From Alphaproteobacteria bacterium HT1-32 (lineage in GTDB: Bacteria; Pseudomonadota; Alphaproteobacteria; Rhodospirillales; HT1-32): a stretch of 64,000 bases of DNA. The stretch covers positions 1,384,469-1,448,468 of the forward strand of contig WJPL01000001.1 in assembly GCA_009649675.1 (NCBI GenBank), in the 5' to 3' direction. The notes beneath the pieces are model-generated. The model worked only from the letters and a program-made list of their open reading frames with translations, ran no database searches and was not told the DNA's origin. Shown piece after piece: positions 53,773 to 63,084 of this stretch (positions are counted from its first letter, which is position 1; each line of letters begins with the position of its first letter). The translations under genes and the position numbers were made by a program.

Positions 53773-54320
53773 AGGCTCTCGATGATTACATTGTTGTTGG
53801 TATAGACACAGATATCTGCGGCAATTTTCATGGACTTGCGGGCAACCGTTTCGGCATCCAGTTCCGTCGCCTCCATCAGCGCGCGGGCCGCGGACAGGGC
53901 GTAGTTGCCGCCAGACCCGATACCAATCAGGCCGTCTTCCGGCTCCAGCACATCGCCGGTACCGCTGACCAGCAGGGAAACCTCGCTGTCAGCTACCGCC
54001 AGCATGGCCTCAAGGCGGCGGAGATAGCGGTCAGTCCGCCAGTCCTTTGCCAGTTCCACACAGGCACGGGCCAGCTGACCCGGATGTTTTTCCAGCTTCG
54101 CTTCCAGCCGCTCGAACAGGGTAAAGGCATCCGCTGTCGCCCCGGCAAAGCCAACCAGCACGCCTTCATCCGCGCCAATACGCCGGACCTTGCGGGCGTT
54201 GGCCTTCACCACCGTGTCGCCGAGGCTGACCTGTCCGTCACCGGCAAGAACGACCTTGCCGTCCCGCCGGACGCAGAGAATTGTGGTGCCATGCATGGGG
54301 ATCGGGCCTTTTTCACTCAT
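53769..54320 (-). CDS. hslV: ATP-dependent protease peptidase subunit HslV
   Basis: 183 residues from the ATG at 54320. The short propeptide ends before Thr12, giving the catalytic N-terminal Thr in [30 protein letters not shown] and the C-terminal [10 protein letters not shown] are typical. Proteasome-like peptidase in a double ring with HslU. Divergent from hisB. Confidence 0.97.
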   Translation of the reverse strand: MSEKGPIPMHGTTILCVRRDGKVVLAGDGQVSLGDTVVKANARKVRRIGADEGVLVGFAGATADAFTLFERLEAKLEKHPGQLARACVELAKDWRTDRYLRRLEAMLAVADSEVSLLVSGTGDVLEPEDGLIGIGSGGNYALSAARALMEATELDAETVARKSMKIAADICVYTNNNVIIESL

Positions 54321-54454
54321 AACGCTGTCCGGAAATCTTGGTTTAAGGAGTTGTCGGCACAATGTGGGCCGATATGGGGCCGGGTCAAGCGCTGCGGCCT
54401 TTCCGCGGGCCTGTGTTCCTGCTATACCCCGCCCGCCTGATGGAGGAATTTGCC

Positions 54455-55054
54455 ATGCGCAAGGGTTCTTACGAGCGCAAAACCAAGGAAACAGAAGTCT
54501 CCGTCCAGATCAATCTGGATGGAACTGGTCAGTATGACGTGAAAACCGGTATCGGCTTTCTTGATCATATGATGGAACAGCTGTCGCGCCACAGCCTGAT
54601 GGATCTGACTGTCCGGGCGAAGGGTGATCTGCATATCGATTTTCACCACACGACGGAAGATGTCGGCATCGCCATTGGCGAAGCCTTTGCGGAGGCCATC
54701 GGTGACATGAAGGGCATCACCCGCTATGGCAGCGCGCTGATTCCGATGGATGAAACCCTGACCCGTGTGGCGCTGGACGTCTCCAAGCGGCCTTATCTGA
54801 TCTGGAAGGTGAATTTCACCCGCCCGAAACTGGGGGATATGGACACCGAACTGTTCAAGGAATGGTTCCAGGCCTTTGCCCAGGCAGCCGGTATTACCCT
54901 GCATGTCGAAAATCTGTATGGCGAAAACAACCATCATATTGTCGAAAGCAGCTACAAGGCCCTGGCCCGGGCGCTGCGTCAGGCAATTGAAATTGATCCG
55001 CGCAAGGCGGATGCCGTGCCCTCGACCAAGGGTGTGCTCGGCGGGTCTCTCTGA
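54455..55054 (+). CDS. hisB: Imidazoleglycerol-phosphate dehydratase
   Basis: 199 residues, the monofunctional HisB (dehydratase only). Blocks [38 protein letters not shown] and [17 protein letters not shown] hold the Mn-binding histidines. Start at 54455 with GGAGG eight bases upstream. First gene of the his cluster. Confidence 0.97.
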   Translation: MRKGSYERKTKETEVSVQINLDGTGQYDVKTGIGFLDHMMEQLSRHSLMDLTVRAKGDLHIDFHHTTEDVGIAIGEAFAEAIGDMKGITRYGSALIPMDETLTRVALDVSKRPYLIWKVNFTRPKLGDMDTELFKEWFQAFAQAAGITLHVENLYGENNHHIVESSYKALARALRQAIEIDPRKADAVPSTKGVLGGSL

Positions 55055-55081
55055 GGCCTGCTGCTGATCGCAGGAAACAAC

Positions 55082-55456
55082 ATGAACGTTTTCACCATTC
55101 ACCTGCCCCCGGAAGAGACGGCTTCAGCCGACCCTCTGCCAATCCGTGAGGGTTTCTGCTGGCCGGCCTTTTTCTTCACCTTTGTCTGGGCGCTGTGGCA
55201 CCGCATGTGGCTTGTGGGCACGGCCATCTTCATTGTTCTGACGATTCTGTCCGTCGGGCTGGAATTGTCCGGCATTGCGCCCGCTGCCCGGCTGGTGCTG
55301 ACATTGGGGACCTATTTTCTGCTCGGTCTGATGGCCAATGATATCCGTCGCTGGCAGATTGAGCGCAGCGGCTGGTATCTGGATGACATTGTCAGCGGAC
55401 AGGACGCAGACGAAGCGGTCTGGCGCTGGGCACATAAAGCGGGGCAGGCGGCGTGA
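55082..55456 (+). CDS. DUF2628 domain membrane protein
   Basis: 124 residues with a conserved [22 protein letters not shown] start and two or three membrane helices (about 30-90), ending in a polar tail. Overlaps hisH by four bases. A protein of this kind lies between hisB and hisH in Azospirillum too, so the link to histidine synthesis is old, but its role is unknown. Confidence 0.75.
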   Translation: MNVFTIHLPPEETASADPLPIREGFCWPAFFFTFVWALWHRMWLVGTAIFIVLTILSVGLELSGIAPAARLVLTLGTYFLLGLMANDIRRWQIERSGWYLDDIVSGQDADEAVWRWAHKAGQAA

Positions 55457-56100
55457 ATCGTCTGGTTATCATCGATTACGGCTCCGGAAACCTTCGTTCA
55501 GCCGCAAAATCCTGTGAACGGGTGATCCGCGAGCAGGGTCTGCAGACGGATGTGTCCGTGTCCGGTAATCCGGAGGATCTGAAAAGCGCGTCCCATATCA
55601 TGCTGCCCGGGGTTGGTGCCTTTGGTGATTGCCGCCGCGGACTGAACGCCGTCGATGGCATGGTCGAGGCCCTGCGTGAGGCCGTGGAGCGCCAGGCAAA
55701 GCCGTTTCTCGGTGTTTGTGTCGGCATGCAGCTGATGGCGACCCGGGGTCTGGAATATGGCGAGCATGAAGGACTGGGCTGGATTGAGGCCGACTGCGTC
55801 CATATCGCGCCGGAAGACCCGGCCCTGAAAGTCCCGCATATGGGCTGGAACGATCTGCAGATTCTGAAACCGGACCACCCTGTCTTTGCCGGTATATCAT
55901 CCGGCGAACATGCCTATTTCGTCCACAGCTATCACCTGACCTGCAAAAACCCTGCGGAGGTGGCAGCAACCGTGGATTACGGCCACCCGCTGACCGCCAT
56001 CGTCGCCCGTGACAATATGGTCGGCGTGCAGTTTCACCCGGAGAAAAGCCAGCGCACGGGGCTGCATCTGCTGGCAAACTTCCTGAACTGGAAGCCCTGA
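55453..56100 (+). CDS. hisH: Imidazole glycerol phosphate synthase subunit HisH
   Basis: 215 residues, the class-I glutamine amidotransferase that feeds ammonia to HisF. Oxyanion strand [11 protein letters not shown], nucleophile in [11 protein letters not shown], and the His/Glu pair in [10 protein letters not shown]. Its partner hisF is not in this cluster and must lie elsewhere. Confidence 0.96.
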   Translation: MNRLVIIDYGSGNLRSAAKSCERVIREQGLQTDVSVSGNPEDLKSASHIMLPGVGAFGDCRRGLNAVDGMVEALREAVERQAKPFLGVCVGMQLMATRGLEYGEHEGLGWIEADCVHIAPEDPALKVPHMGWNDLQILKPDHPVFAGISSGEHAYFVHSYHLTCKNPAEVAATVDYGHPLTAIVARDNMVGVQFHPEKSQRTGLHLLANFLNWKP

Positions 56101-56102
56101 CC

Positions 56103-56618
56103 ATGGCAGAGCCCTTCGTAGAGCTGGCCAGTGAGATCCAGAGCGCCGATCTGCACGACCTGTGCGATGCGACCGACAGTGCCATCGTCGATGGTGGCGG
56201 GTTCGGCTGGCTACAGCCGCCACCCCGGGAAACCCTTGAGCGTTACTGGCGCGGTGTTCTTGTTGTTCCGGACCGAACCCTGTTTCTGGCCCGCATTGAC
56301 GGGGCGATCTGTGGCGCTGCCCAGCTGGTGCGGCCGCCGGCAAACAATGAGGCACAGGCCGCAACAGCAACCCTGACCGGCAATTTCGTGGCCCCCTGGG
56401 CGCGCGGCAAAGGCGTCGCTAATATGCTGACCCGTGCTGTGGTGAGCGAGGCAAAAGCCCAGAACTTCAGGTTCCTGTCGCTTGATGTCCGGGAAACCCA
56501 GACCGCCGCGATCCAGCATTACGAAGCTCTGGGCTTTGTCTGCTGGGGTCGCAATCCAAATTATGCCGTTGTCGATGGCAAGGTTATCGCCGGGCATTAC
56601 TACGTACGTGAACTGTAG
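56103..56618 (+). CDS. GNAT-family N-acetyltransferase
   Basis: 171 residues with the acetyl-CoA motif [19 protein letters not shown] near 100 and the terminal [19 protein letters not shown]. Located between hisH and hisA, three bases after hisH. The Azospirillum his cluster carries an ORF of the same size at this spot. Substrate unknown. Confidence 0.85.
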   Translation: MAEPFVELASEIQSADLHDLCDATDSAIVDGGGFGWLQPPPRETLERYWRGVLVVPDRTLFLARIDGAICGAAQLVRPPANNEAQAATATLTGNFVAPWARGKGVANMLTRAVVSEAKAQNFRFLSLDVRETQTAAIQHYEALGFVCWGRNPNYAVVDGKVIAGHYYVREL

Positions 56619-56626
56619 GCACTGAC

Positions 56627-57352
56627 ATGATTTTGTTTCCGGCAATCGATCTGAAGGACGGGGCCTGCGTGCGCCTGATCAGGGGTGATATGGATCAGGC
56701 GACGGTTTATGCCGACGACCCCGGCGCGCAGGCGAAAAGCTTTACCGATGCCGGATGCGACTGGGTGCATGTGGTCGACCTGAACGGTGCCTTTGCCGGA
56801 AAGCCGGTCAATGCTGCGGCCGTGGAATCAATCCTGTCTGCTGTCTCCGTGCCAATCCAGCTTGGGGGTGGCATCCGCGACCGCGCCACAATCGATTTCT
56901 GGCTGGAGCGGGGGGTTGAGCGGGTGATTCTGGGAACCGCCGCCTTGCGTGATCCCCAGCTGGTTCGCGACGCCGCCACCGCCTGTCCGGGCAAGGTTGC
57001 CGTCGGCATTGATGCGCGCGGCGGCAGGGTTGCTGTTGAGGGCTGGGCCGAAACCTCGGACATGACCGTACTTGATCTGGCACGGAAGTTTGAAGATGCC
57101 GGGGTTGCCGCCATCATCTATACGGATATCGACCGCGATGGTGTCCTGACCGGCCCGAACACGTCTGCCACGGCAGAGCTGGCCCGCGCCATCAGCATCC
57201 CGGTCATCGCCTCCGGTGGCGTTTCCTCACTCGACGATCTGCGTGCCCTCAGGGCGGAAGCCGACAGCGGTATCGTCGGCGTGATCTCCGGACGGGCAAT
57301 CTATGACGGCAGGATAGACCTGAAACAGGCCCTGTCGATACTGCGGGACTGA
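56627..57352 (+). CDS. hisA: Phosphoribosylformimino-5-aminoimidazole carboxamide ribotide isomerase
   Basis: 241 residues, TIM barrel. Catalytic Asp8 in [14 protein letters not shown] and the second Asp in [15 protein letters not shown], with [12 protein letters not shown] and [11 protein letters not shown] phosphate-binding blocks. Usually followed by hisF and hisE; here a different gene follows after a hairpin. Confidence 0.97.
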   Translation: MILFPAIDLKDGACVRLIRGDMDQATVYADDPGAQAKSFTDAGCDWVHVVDLNGAFAGKPVNAAAVESILSAVSVPIQLGGGIRDRATIDFWLERGVERVILGTAALRDPQLVRDAATACPGKVAVGIDARGGRVAVEGWAETSDMTVLDLARKFEDAGVAAIIYTDIDRDGVLTGPNTSATAELARAISIPVIASGGVSSLDDLRALRAEADSGIVGVISGRAIYDGRIDLKQALSILRD

Positions 57353-57355
57353 CCG

Positions 57356-57390
57356 GCAGGAACAGCCGGGCGGCCCGGCAGAAGCTGCCG
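57356..57390 (+). terminator. Hairpin after hisA
   Basis: GCCGGG (57365-57370) and CCCGGC (57374-57379) form a perfect inner stem, with an outer GGCAG/CTGCC pair. It lies just past the hisA stop and marks the end of the his unit. No T tract. Confidence 0.45.
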
Positions 57391-57394
57391 ACCC

Positions 57395-57410
57395 TGTGAT
57401 CTTCATCACA
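57395..57410. promoter_or_regulatory. Perfect CRP-type site (TGTGA-N6-TCACA)
   Basis: TGTGATCTTCATCACA matches the CRP/FNR-superfamily consensus exactly in both arms. It lies 88 bases before the next start codon, in the right place to regulate the 440-residue protein gene. Confidence 0.6.
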
Positions 57411-57451
57411 TCGGTGATCATATAACCATCTGATTTAAAACATTATTTTTC

Positions 57452-57467
57452 TGGCATCTCTTTTGCG
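57452..57467 (+). promoter_or_regulatory. Sigma-54-like promoter element
   Basis: TGGCATCTCTTTTGCG has the required GG-N10-GC spacing (57453-57454 and 57465-57466) and the TGGCA/TTGC core. A start site near 57478 would leave a 20-base leader. The match to TGGCACG-N4-TTGCA is not full. Confidence 0.4.
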
Positions 57468-57497
57468 TGATAAAGCGCGACGACAAGGGAGCCTTCG

Positions 57498-58820
57498 ATG
57501 ACGATACCGTTCTCATCAGACATCATCACGCCGGCCGGTGCGACAACCGGCAGATCTGTTCCGGCGCCACGACCACCGGCGACGACAGAGGTTCTGCCCT
57601 GGCTGGAACGCCAGTCTGGTACGCCGGGTCAGGTTGCCCTGGCCACGCCCCGCGCTGCCGACAGCACGAACCCGGACGACCTGCCGGAAGACGGAGGTGG
57701 TGAACTGTCGCTCTGGGGCGAAGACGGATTTGATTTCTGGGACATTCTGGACGTCATCAACCCGCTGCAGCATATCCCTTTCGTCAACACCCTGTATCGT
57801 GAGATGACCGGTGACGAAATTGGTGCTGCCCCGCGGCTTGCCGGGGGTTTTCTGTTTGGCGGGCCAATTGGTCTTGCCATTTCCGGGGCCAATGTGGCCG
57901 TTGAGGCGATGTCCGGACAGGATATTGGCGAACATGCCGTCGCCCTGTGGAAAGATGCCGTTGAATATGGCCAGGAAGATGTTGTCGTTGCCAGCGGCGG
58001 GCAGGGCGCACCACAACAGGCTGCCGCACAGACCGATCCGGTTGCTCTTGCGCAGCAATCACTGGCGGCTGACAGCGCAGGCTGGAGCCGGGTTCAGGCC
58101 ACCGCAGCAGCGAACAGCAACGCAAATATCAATGCGTTTTCAAGCCCGAACATGTTGCACGACGTCGTCGCCGCCGCACCCGCAGGGACTGTCCGGGCAA
58201 CACCCACCGGCCCGGCCACCTTCTCAATCACCCCGGATGCTGCTGCAACAACACCAAACACTCTCGGCAGTGCCGCCGTCACCGCCTCGGCCTTCACGGC
58301 GAAAAGCCCGGAGACCAAATGGTTTCCGGTCAACAAGCCGCGCAATCCGGTGTCCCCGGCAGCCCGGACCACCGCAATGGATTTTGCACAGAACGCCGAA
58401 GATGTGACCCGTTTCCGCGATGACAAGCCGCGTGTGAAAGAACAACGCCTCAGCGAAGCCCAGATCAAGAGTGCCCTGCTGCAGGCGCAGGTCAATTCAC
58501 GGGGCATGAATGTTCCGGCAACCAGCTACAGCGCCAGAAAAGCTGCCGCAGAAGCCCATGCCCCGGTTGATCCGGCAGTCCCCGCAAAGACCGGCACCGA
58601 TGCGCCGCAAAAGCCCGCAACACAAAGCGCCGAACTGACAGGCACGGGGTCCAGCCTGATTGATGCCCAGATTGCGACCCAGACCAGCCGCGCCCCGTCG
58701 GCAGCAGCCGCTCCACAGGCAGCCGCAAGTGGCAATGCCGACTGGTTTGCACAGGCAATGTCACAGGGACTGAGCAAATATCAGGGATTCAAGAACTCGG
58801 ATTCAGACGCGAAAAACTGA
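57498..58820 (+). CDS. Hypothetical 440-residue protein with low-complexity flanks
   Basis: Not recognised as a named family. An N-terminal Pro/Thr/Ala-rich stretch (1-60) is followed by a more structured part at about 76-150: FWDILDVINPLQHIPFVNTL, then EMTGDEIGAAPRLAGG and a Gly-rich hydrophobic run (116-135), possibly a membrane or assembly helix. The rest is Ala/Gln/Pro/Thr-rich and probably disordered, ending near GLSKYQGFKNSDSD. No signal peptide. The ATG has AAGGGAG. Regulated context (CRP site, possible sigma-54 promoter). It may be a secreted or motility-linked protein. Confidence 0.6.
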   Translation: MTIPFSSDIITPAGATTGRSVPAPRPPATTEVLPWLERQSGTPGQVALATPRAADSTNPDDLPEDGGGELSLWGEDGFDFWDILDVINPLQHIPFVNTLYREMTGDEIGAAPRLAGGFLFGGPIGLAISGANVAVEAMSGQDIGEHAVALWKDAVEYGQEDVVVASGGQGAPQQAAAQTDPVALAQQSLAADSAGWSRVQATAAANSNANINAFSSPNMLHDVVAAAPAGTVRATPTGPATFSITPDAAATTPNTLGSAAVTASAFTAKSPETKWFPVNKPRNPVSPAARTTAMDFAQNAEDVTRFRDDKPRVKEQRLSEAQIKSALLQAQVNSRGMNVPATSYSARKAAAEAHAPVDPAVPAKTGTDAPQKPATQSAELTGTGSSLIDAQIATQTSRAPSAAAAPQAAASGNADWFAQAMSQGLSKYQGFKNSDSDAKN

Positions 58821-58837
58821 TCTGACAATCAGATCAG
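58812..58837 (-). terminator. Intrinsic terminator shared by both convergent genes
   Basis: CTGATCTGA (58817-58825) and TCAGATCAG (58829-58837) form a perfect 9-bp stem with loop CAA. On the minus strand it is followed by TTTTT, a classic intrinsic terminator for nth. The stem contains the stop codons of both flanking genes. Confidence 0.75.
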
Positions 58838-59481
58838 ACAGTCGTCTTCTCTTTTGACAGGCAGATGTCATTGACCGGGCAGGCCGGACAATCAGGCTTT
58901 CTGGCCTTGCAGATATAGCGGCCATGCAGAATCAGCCAGTGATGCGCATGCAGCCGCCAACGGTCCGGCGTCCGGCGCATCAGGGCCTTTTCCACCGCCA
59001 GTTCATTCTTTCCCGGCGCCAGACCCGTCCGGTTGGCAACACGGAACAGATGGGTATCGACGGCAATCGTTAACTGACCGAAATAAATATTCAGTACCAC
59101 ATTGGCGGTTTTCCGCCCGACACCGGCCAGTTTCTCCAGTTCCTCGCGGGTTTGTGGCACTTCGCTGCCATGGTCGCGGATCAGCTGTTCGCAAAGTTTG
59201 ATGACGTTCTTTGCCTTGGCGTTAAACAGGCCAATCGTCTTGATATGCTGTTTCAGTCCGTCTTCGCCCAGCGCCAGCATCTTCTCCGGCGTATCGGCAA
59301 TCGGGAACAGGTTTTTCGTCGCCTTGTTGACCCCGATATCCGTGGCCTGGGCCGACAGCACCACAGCAACCAGCAGGGTAAAGGCGTTGCGGTAATCCAG
59401 TTCACCCTTCGGTTCCGGGTTGCGTTCCCACAGCCGTTCATAGAAGCGATCAACGTCGGCAAGTTTCATGGCTTTTGTCAT
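58834..59481 (-). CDS. nth: Endonuclease III
   Basis: 215 residues, DNA glycosylase/AP lyase for oxidised pyrimidines. HhH motif LAGVGRKTANVVLN with the catalytic Lys, Asp in VDTHLFRVANR, and the 4Fe-4S ligands C-x6-C-x2-C-x5-C near the end (CKARKPDCPACPVNDIC). Divergent from the DUF2244 gene. Confidence 0.96.
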   Translation of the reverse strand: MTKAMKLADVDRFYERLWERNPEPKGELDYRNAFTLLVAVVLSAQATDIGVNKATKNLFPIADTPEKMLALGEDGLKQHIKTIGLFNAKAKNVIKLCEQLIRDHGSEVPQTREELEKLAGVGRKTANVVLNIYFGQLTIAVDTHLFRVANRTGLAPGKNELAVEKALMRRTPDRWRLHAHHWLILHGRYICKARKPDCPACPVNDICLSKEKTTV

Positions 59482-59552
59482 GCGGCAAATTTACCTGTCC
59501 GGGGAACGAATGGAAACTTTAACCGGATGCCGGGAATGCTAATATCTGTTTC

Positions 59553-60050
59553 ATGTCATCGAACACCGACGCGCAGACAGCCGAACCGTCGCTTCTCAGC
59601 CTTATCCTGCGGCCACATCGCAGCCTGAGCCGTTACGGTTTTGTCTGTTTCATGGCGGCAGTTATGACCGTTTATGCCATCGTCGGCGGGTATTTCTTTT
59701 CCATCGGGGCCTGGCCGGTCTTCGGCTTCATGGGCATCGAGGTTCTGCTGCTCTATGTGCTGTTCAAACTCAATTATCGCGACGGCCGGGCCTTCGAGAC
59801 GGTGGATCTGACACAATCGACACTGGCAGTACAGAAGGTCGACCCGAAGGGGCGGGCTGAGCGGCATGAATTTCAGCCGCACTGGTTACGCGTCGAAATG
59901 GATGATCCGCCAGAGCGCCACAGCCAGCTGACCCTTGGCTCACACGGACGGTCCCTGACCCTCGGCAGTTTCCTGACCCCGCCGGAACGGCTGGAAGTCG
60001 CCCTCGAAATCAGGGGCGGCTTGCGCAAGGTCAGGTCTGGCGGCGGTTAA
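59553..60050 (+). CDS. DUF2244 domain membrane protein
   Basis: 165 residues with two membrane helices (about 28-50 and 55-75), then a cytoplasmic beta-rich domain with HWLRVEMDDPP and HGRSLTLGSFLTPPERLEVA. This is the DUF2244 layout. Its function is unknown. Single gene between nth and dapB. Confidence 0.83.
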   Translation: MSSNTDAQTAEPSLLSLILRPHRSLSRYGFVCFMAAVMTVYAIVGGYFFSIGAWPVFGFMGIEVLLLYVLFKLNYRDGRAFETVDLTQSTLAVQKVDPKGRAERHEFQPHWLRVEMDDPPERHSQLTLGSHGRSLTLGSFLTPPERLEVALEIRGGLRKVRSGGG

Positions 60051-60083
60051 GACCAGGTTTTAACCCGCCCATCCCGAACGACT

Positions 60084-60896
60084 TCAGCCCGGAAGACCGA
60101 GAACATCGCGCATATGGTAGAGGCCGGGCCCTTTGTCAGCCAGCCAGCCGGCCGCACGGATCGTCCCGCGGGCATAGGCGCTGCGGTCGGTCGTCATCGT
60201 GCCGATTTCCATCCGCTCGCCCTCACCGATGAACATCACCTTATGTTCACCAACCACATCGCCGCCACGCAGAACCGCATAGCCAATCCCGCCCGCCGGG
60301 CGTGCACCGGTATCGCCTTCCCGGGCATAGATCGCCGCATCATCATGGCTGACACCGCGCCCTTCAGCGGCCAGTTTACCAAGGCTGAGCGTTGTCCCGG
60401 AGGGCGCATCGACTTTCCGGCGGTGGTGGAAATCGATTATCTCGATGTCGTAATCTTCTTCCAGCATGCCGGCGACCTGTTTGGTCAGACCGAACAGGAT
60501 ATTCACCACCGGACTCATCGACGTGGAATAGAGCACCGGCACATCCTTCGCCAGTTCCGCCAGTTCCGCTTCGGTTTCCGCCGTCAGACCGGAGGTGCCG
60601 ACCACCAGTTTCGTGCCATGTTTGCGGGCCAGCGGGATCAGGCCGGGTGTCACCGTATGATGGGTGAAATCAATCGCCAGATCACAGGATGCAAACAGGG
60701 CATCTGCATCATCCGTGATGGCGACCCCGATCCGGCCGATTCCGGCAATCTCACCCGCATCCCGGCCAATCATGTCGGAGCCCGCGCGCTCTGACCCGGC
60801 GGTAACGGTCAGCCCGTCTGTTTCCTGCGCAATTTTAACCAGCAGGCGACCCATATAGCCGGCACAGCCCACGACACCAATTCTTGTTTCAGTCAT
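60084..60896 (-). CDS. dapB: 4-hydroxy-tetrahydrodipicolinate reductase
   Basis: 270 residues. Nucleotide site GVVGCAGYMGR at the N-terminus, substrate/active-site block HHRRKVDAPSGTTL near 160. Second enzyme of the lysine/diaminopimelate branch, supplying peptidoglycan. Separate from the dnaQ unit by about 30 bases on the same strand. Confidence 0.96.
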   Translation of the reverse strand: MTETRIGVVGCAGYMGRLLVKIAQETDGLTVTAGSERAGSDMIGRDAGEIAGIGRIGVAITDDADALFASCDLAIDFTHHTVTPGLIPLARKHGTKLVVGTSGLTAETEAELAELAKDVPVLYSTSMSPVVNILFGLTKQVAGMLEEDYDIEIIDFHHRRKVDAPSGTTLSLGKLAAEGRGVSHDDAAIYAREGDTGARPAGGIGYAVLRGGDVVGEHKVMFIGEGERMEIGTMTTDRSAYARGTIRAAGWLADKGPGLYHMRDVLGLPG

Positions 60897-60927
60897 TCAG
60901 TCCTCTCCAGCCCCCTTCGGGGTTTGT

Positions 60928-61617
60928 TCAGTCACCGGCGGCGGCTTTTTTCCAGGCCGGGTCTTTCAGTTTTTCCAGAAATTTGTCATGCGCTGCAAGC
61001 TCTGCCCCGGTCGGCGCGTGCGGGCGGGGGTCGCGATGTTCGCGCCGCAGAATAAAACCGCTTCCGGAATTTGCCTGTGAGCCGGCACCCAGTTCCAGAC
61101 CCGGTTCGCGCCCGCCCTGCAATTCCAGAAACACCTCGCCCAGCAGCTGCGCATCCAGCAGCGCCCCGTGCTTGTCACGGGCGCTGAGATCAATGCCAAA
61201 ACGCTGGCAGAGCGCATCAAGGCTGGCCCGGGCCCCGGGAAACCGCTTCCGGGCCATCTGTACCGTGTCGATGGAGCGTGACATCGGCAATTCAGCCCGC
61301 CCGATCATTTTCAGTTCCGCATTCAGGAACTTCATATCAAATTCGGCATTGTGGATGACCAGCGGCGCATCCCCGATGAAGGTCAGGAAATCATCCACCA
61401 CATCGACGAATAACGGTTTGTCCGACAAAAACTCTTCCGACAGGCCGTGAACCTCGAACGCACCGGTCGGCATATCCCGTTCCGGATTCAGATAGCGGTG
61501 AAAATCCACACCCGTCGCAATGTGATTGATCAGCTCAACACAGCCAATTTCAACAATCCGGTCACCGGATTGCGGATTAAAGCCGGTGGTTTCCGTATCC
61601 AGAACAATATGACGCAT
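60928..61617 (-). CDS. dnaQ: DNA polymerase III subunit epsilon
   Basis: 229 residues. Proofreading exonuclease of the replicative polymerase. ExoI LDTETTGFNP, ExoII HNAEFDMKFL and ExoIII with HGALLDAQLL (His and Asp) are intact. The C-terminal part binds alpha. Start at MRHIVLD (61617); the longer frame is not family-like. Follows coaE by 28 bases. Confidence 0.95.
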   Translation of the reverse strand: MRHIVLDTETTGFNPQSGDRIVEIGCVELINHIATGVDFHRYLNPERDMPTGAFEVHGLSEEFLSDKPLFVDVVDDFLTFIGDAPLVIHNAEFDMKFLNAELKMIGRAELPMSRSIDTVQMARKRFPGARASLDALCQRFGIDLSARDKHGALLDAQLLGEVFLELQGGREPGLELGAGSQANSGSGFILRREHRDPRPHAPTGAELAAHDKFLEKLKDPAWKKAAAGD

Positions 61618-61645
61618 CAGCTTACTCGTTTCATGTCCGTTATGA

Positions 61646-62233
61646 TCAGGTAGTAACCCGGTCAAGAATCGCCGTCAAACGTCGCCAGGTATCTGCCCGG
61701 CCAAGAGATGTGGGCACGACAAAATCAGCACGCCGGCGTTTTTCGGCTTCGCCCATCTGTTTGGCCCGGATGGTCTGCAACCGCTCCATCGTCATGCCGG
61801 GCCGGGCCAGCACGCGACGGGTCTGAACGAATTTCGGCGCCGTCACCACAATGCTGTAATCACAGCGCCCGGACCGGCCACTTTCAAACAGCAGGGGGAT
61901 ATCCAGCACAACAACCCGGCAGCCCTGACCGCGGGCAATCCGGAGAAATCTTTCTTCGGCCCGGCGGACCTGGGGATGCAGAATAGCCTCCAGCGCCTTC
62001 AGGGCAGGGGGATTGCCAAACACTTCCGCACCCAGCGCCTTGCGATCAACAGCACCATCATGAACGACACCGGGAAACCGCTTCTCAACAGCCTCCACCG
62101 CATCGCCGCCACGTTCCATCAGCCGGTGCACGGCCCGATCCGCATCATGAACCCGAAGACCCATTCGGGCGAACATCCCTGCTGCCGTTGATTTTCCCAT
62201 GCCGATAGACCCGGTAAGGCCGAGAATAATCAT
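61646..62233 (-). CDS. coaE: Dephospho-CoA kinase
   Basis: 195 residues. Last step of coenzyme A synthesis. P-loop GLTGSIGMGKST at 5-16, HDADRAVHRLME near 33 and LDIPLLFESG near 105. Overlaps aroE by four bases. Confidence 0.96.
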   Translation of the reverse strand: MIILGLTGSIGMGKSTAAGMFARMGLRVHDADRAVHRLMERGGDAVEAVEKRFPGVVHDGAVDRKALGAEVFGNPPALKALEAILHPQVRRAEERFLRIARGQGCRVVVLDIPLLFESGRSGRCDYSIVVTAPKFVQTRRVLARPGMTMERLQTIRAKQMGEAEKRRRADFVVPTSLGRADTWRRLTAILDRVTT

Positions 62234-63084
62234 GGCGCGCCATATATTTCCGGGAAAACGGCCTGACGCAGGGCGTCATCGACCACCGGCCGCCGGCCAA
62301 ACCAGGCTTCAAAACCGGGGACGGCCTGATGCAGCAACATACCCGGTCCGGTGACCACGCGACATCCTCGCACCTTTGCAGATATCAGGAGATCCGTTTC
62401 TACCGGCGCATAGATAATATCGGCAACTGTGGCCTGTGGGGGTAAATCATCAAGCCGGATTTCCAGCGGCGGGTTGTCTTTCATCCCGAGGCTGGTGGTG
62501 TTGACCAGTAACCCGGCATCCGACAACGCCGCTTCCCGCTCGGTCCAGTCCAGCACATGAACAGGCGAGCCGAGTTCACCGGCAATCGCCTCTGCCCGCG
62601 CCTTTGTCCGGTTGAACAACCGGATTTCAGGAACTCCCCGGTCGATCAGGGCAACTATAATAGCCCGGGCAGCCCCGCCCGCACCCAGAACAACCGCCGG
62701 TGCATCAGCCTTCCAGCCGGAAGCCTGATCCTGCAAATTCATTAAAAACCCGAAACCATCGGTATTGGTGGCCAGGCTGGAGCCGTCTTCCCGGAAGATA
62801 ATCGTATTGGCGGCGGCGATCCGGCGGGCCAGATCATCGGCCTCGTCTGCCAGCGACAGTGCTGCTTCCTTATGAGGAATGGTCACATTCACCCCGGAAA
62901 AGCCCATTTTCGGCAAAGCCCGGAAGACCGTTTCAAAATCATCCGGACGGACCGGCAATGGCAGATAGGTACCGTCAATACCATAACGTTGCAGCCAGTG
63001 CCCCTGTAGCCGGGGTGACCGGCTGTGGCTCACCGGCCAGCCCATAACACCGGCGACCTTTGCCGCCCCGCTCAGCCCTGTCAT
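62230..63084 (-). CDS. aroE: Shikimate dehydrogenase
   Basis: 284 residues. Shikimate-binding SHSRSPRLQGHWL near 20, catalytic Lys in VNVTIPHKEAA, Asp in TNTDGFGFL, and NADP loop GAGGAARA. It reduces 3-dehydroshikimate. Coupled to both maf and coaE by short overlaps. Confidence 0.96.
   Translation of the reverse strand: MTGLSGAAKVAGVMGWPVSHSRSPRLQGHWLQRYGIDGTYLPLPVRPDDFETVFRALPKMGFSGVNVTIPHKEAALSLADEADDLARRIAAANTIIFREDGSSLATNTDGFGFLMNLQDQASGWKADAPAVVLGAGGAARAIIVALIDRGVPEIRLFNRTKARAEAIAGELGSPVHVLDWTEREAALSDAGLLVNTTSLGMKDNPPLEIRLDDLPPQATVADIIYAPVETDLLISAKVRGCRVVTGPGMLLHQAVPGFEAWFGRRPVVDDALRQAVFPEIYGAP

Noticed and set aside
52861-53805. 314-codon frame opposite hslU
   Set aside because: hslU is unambiguous. 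The antisense product is His/Gln/Asp-rich shadow sequence.
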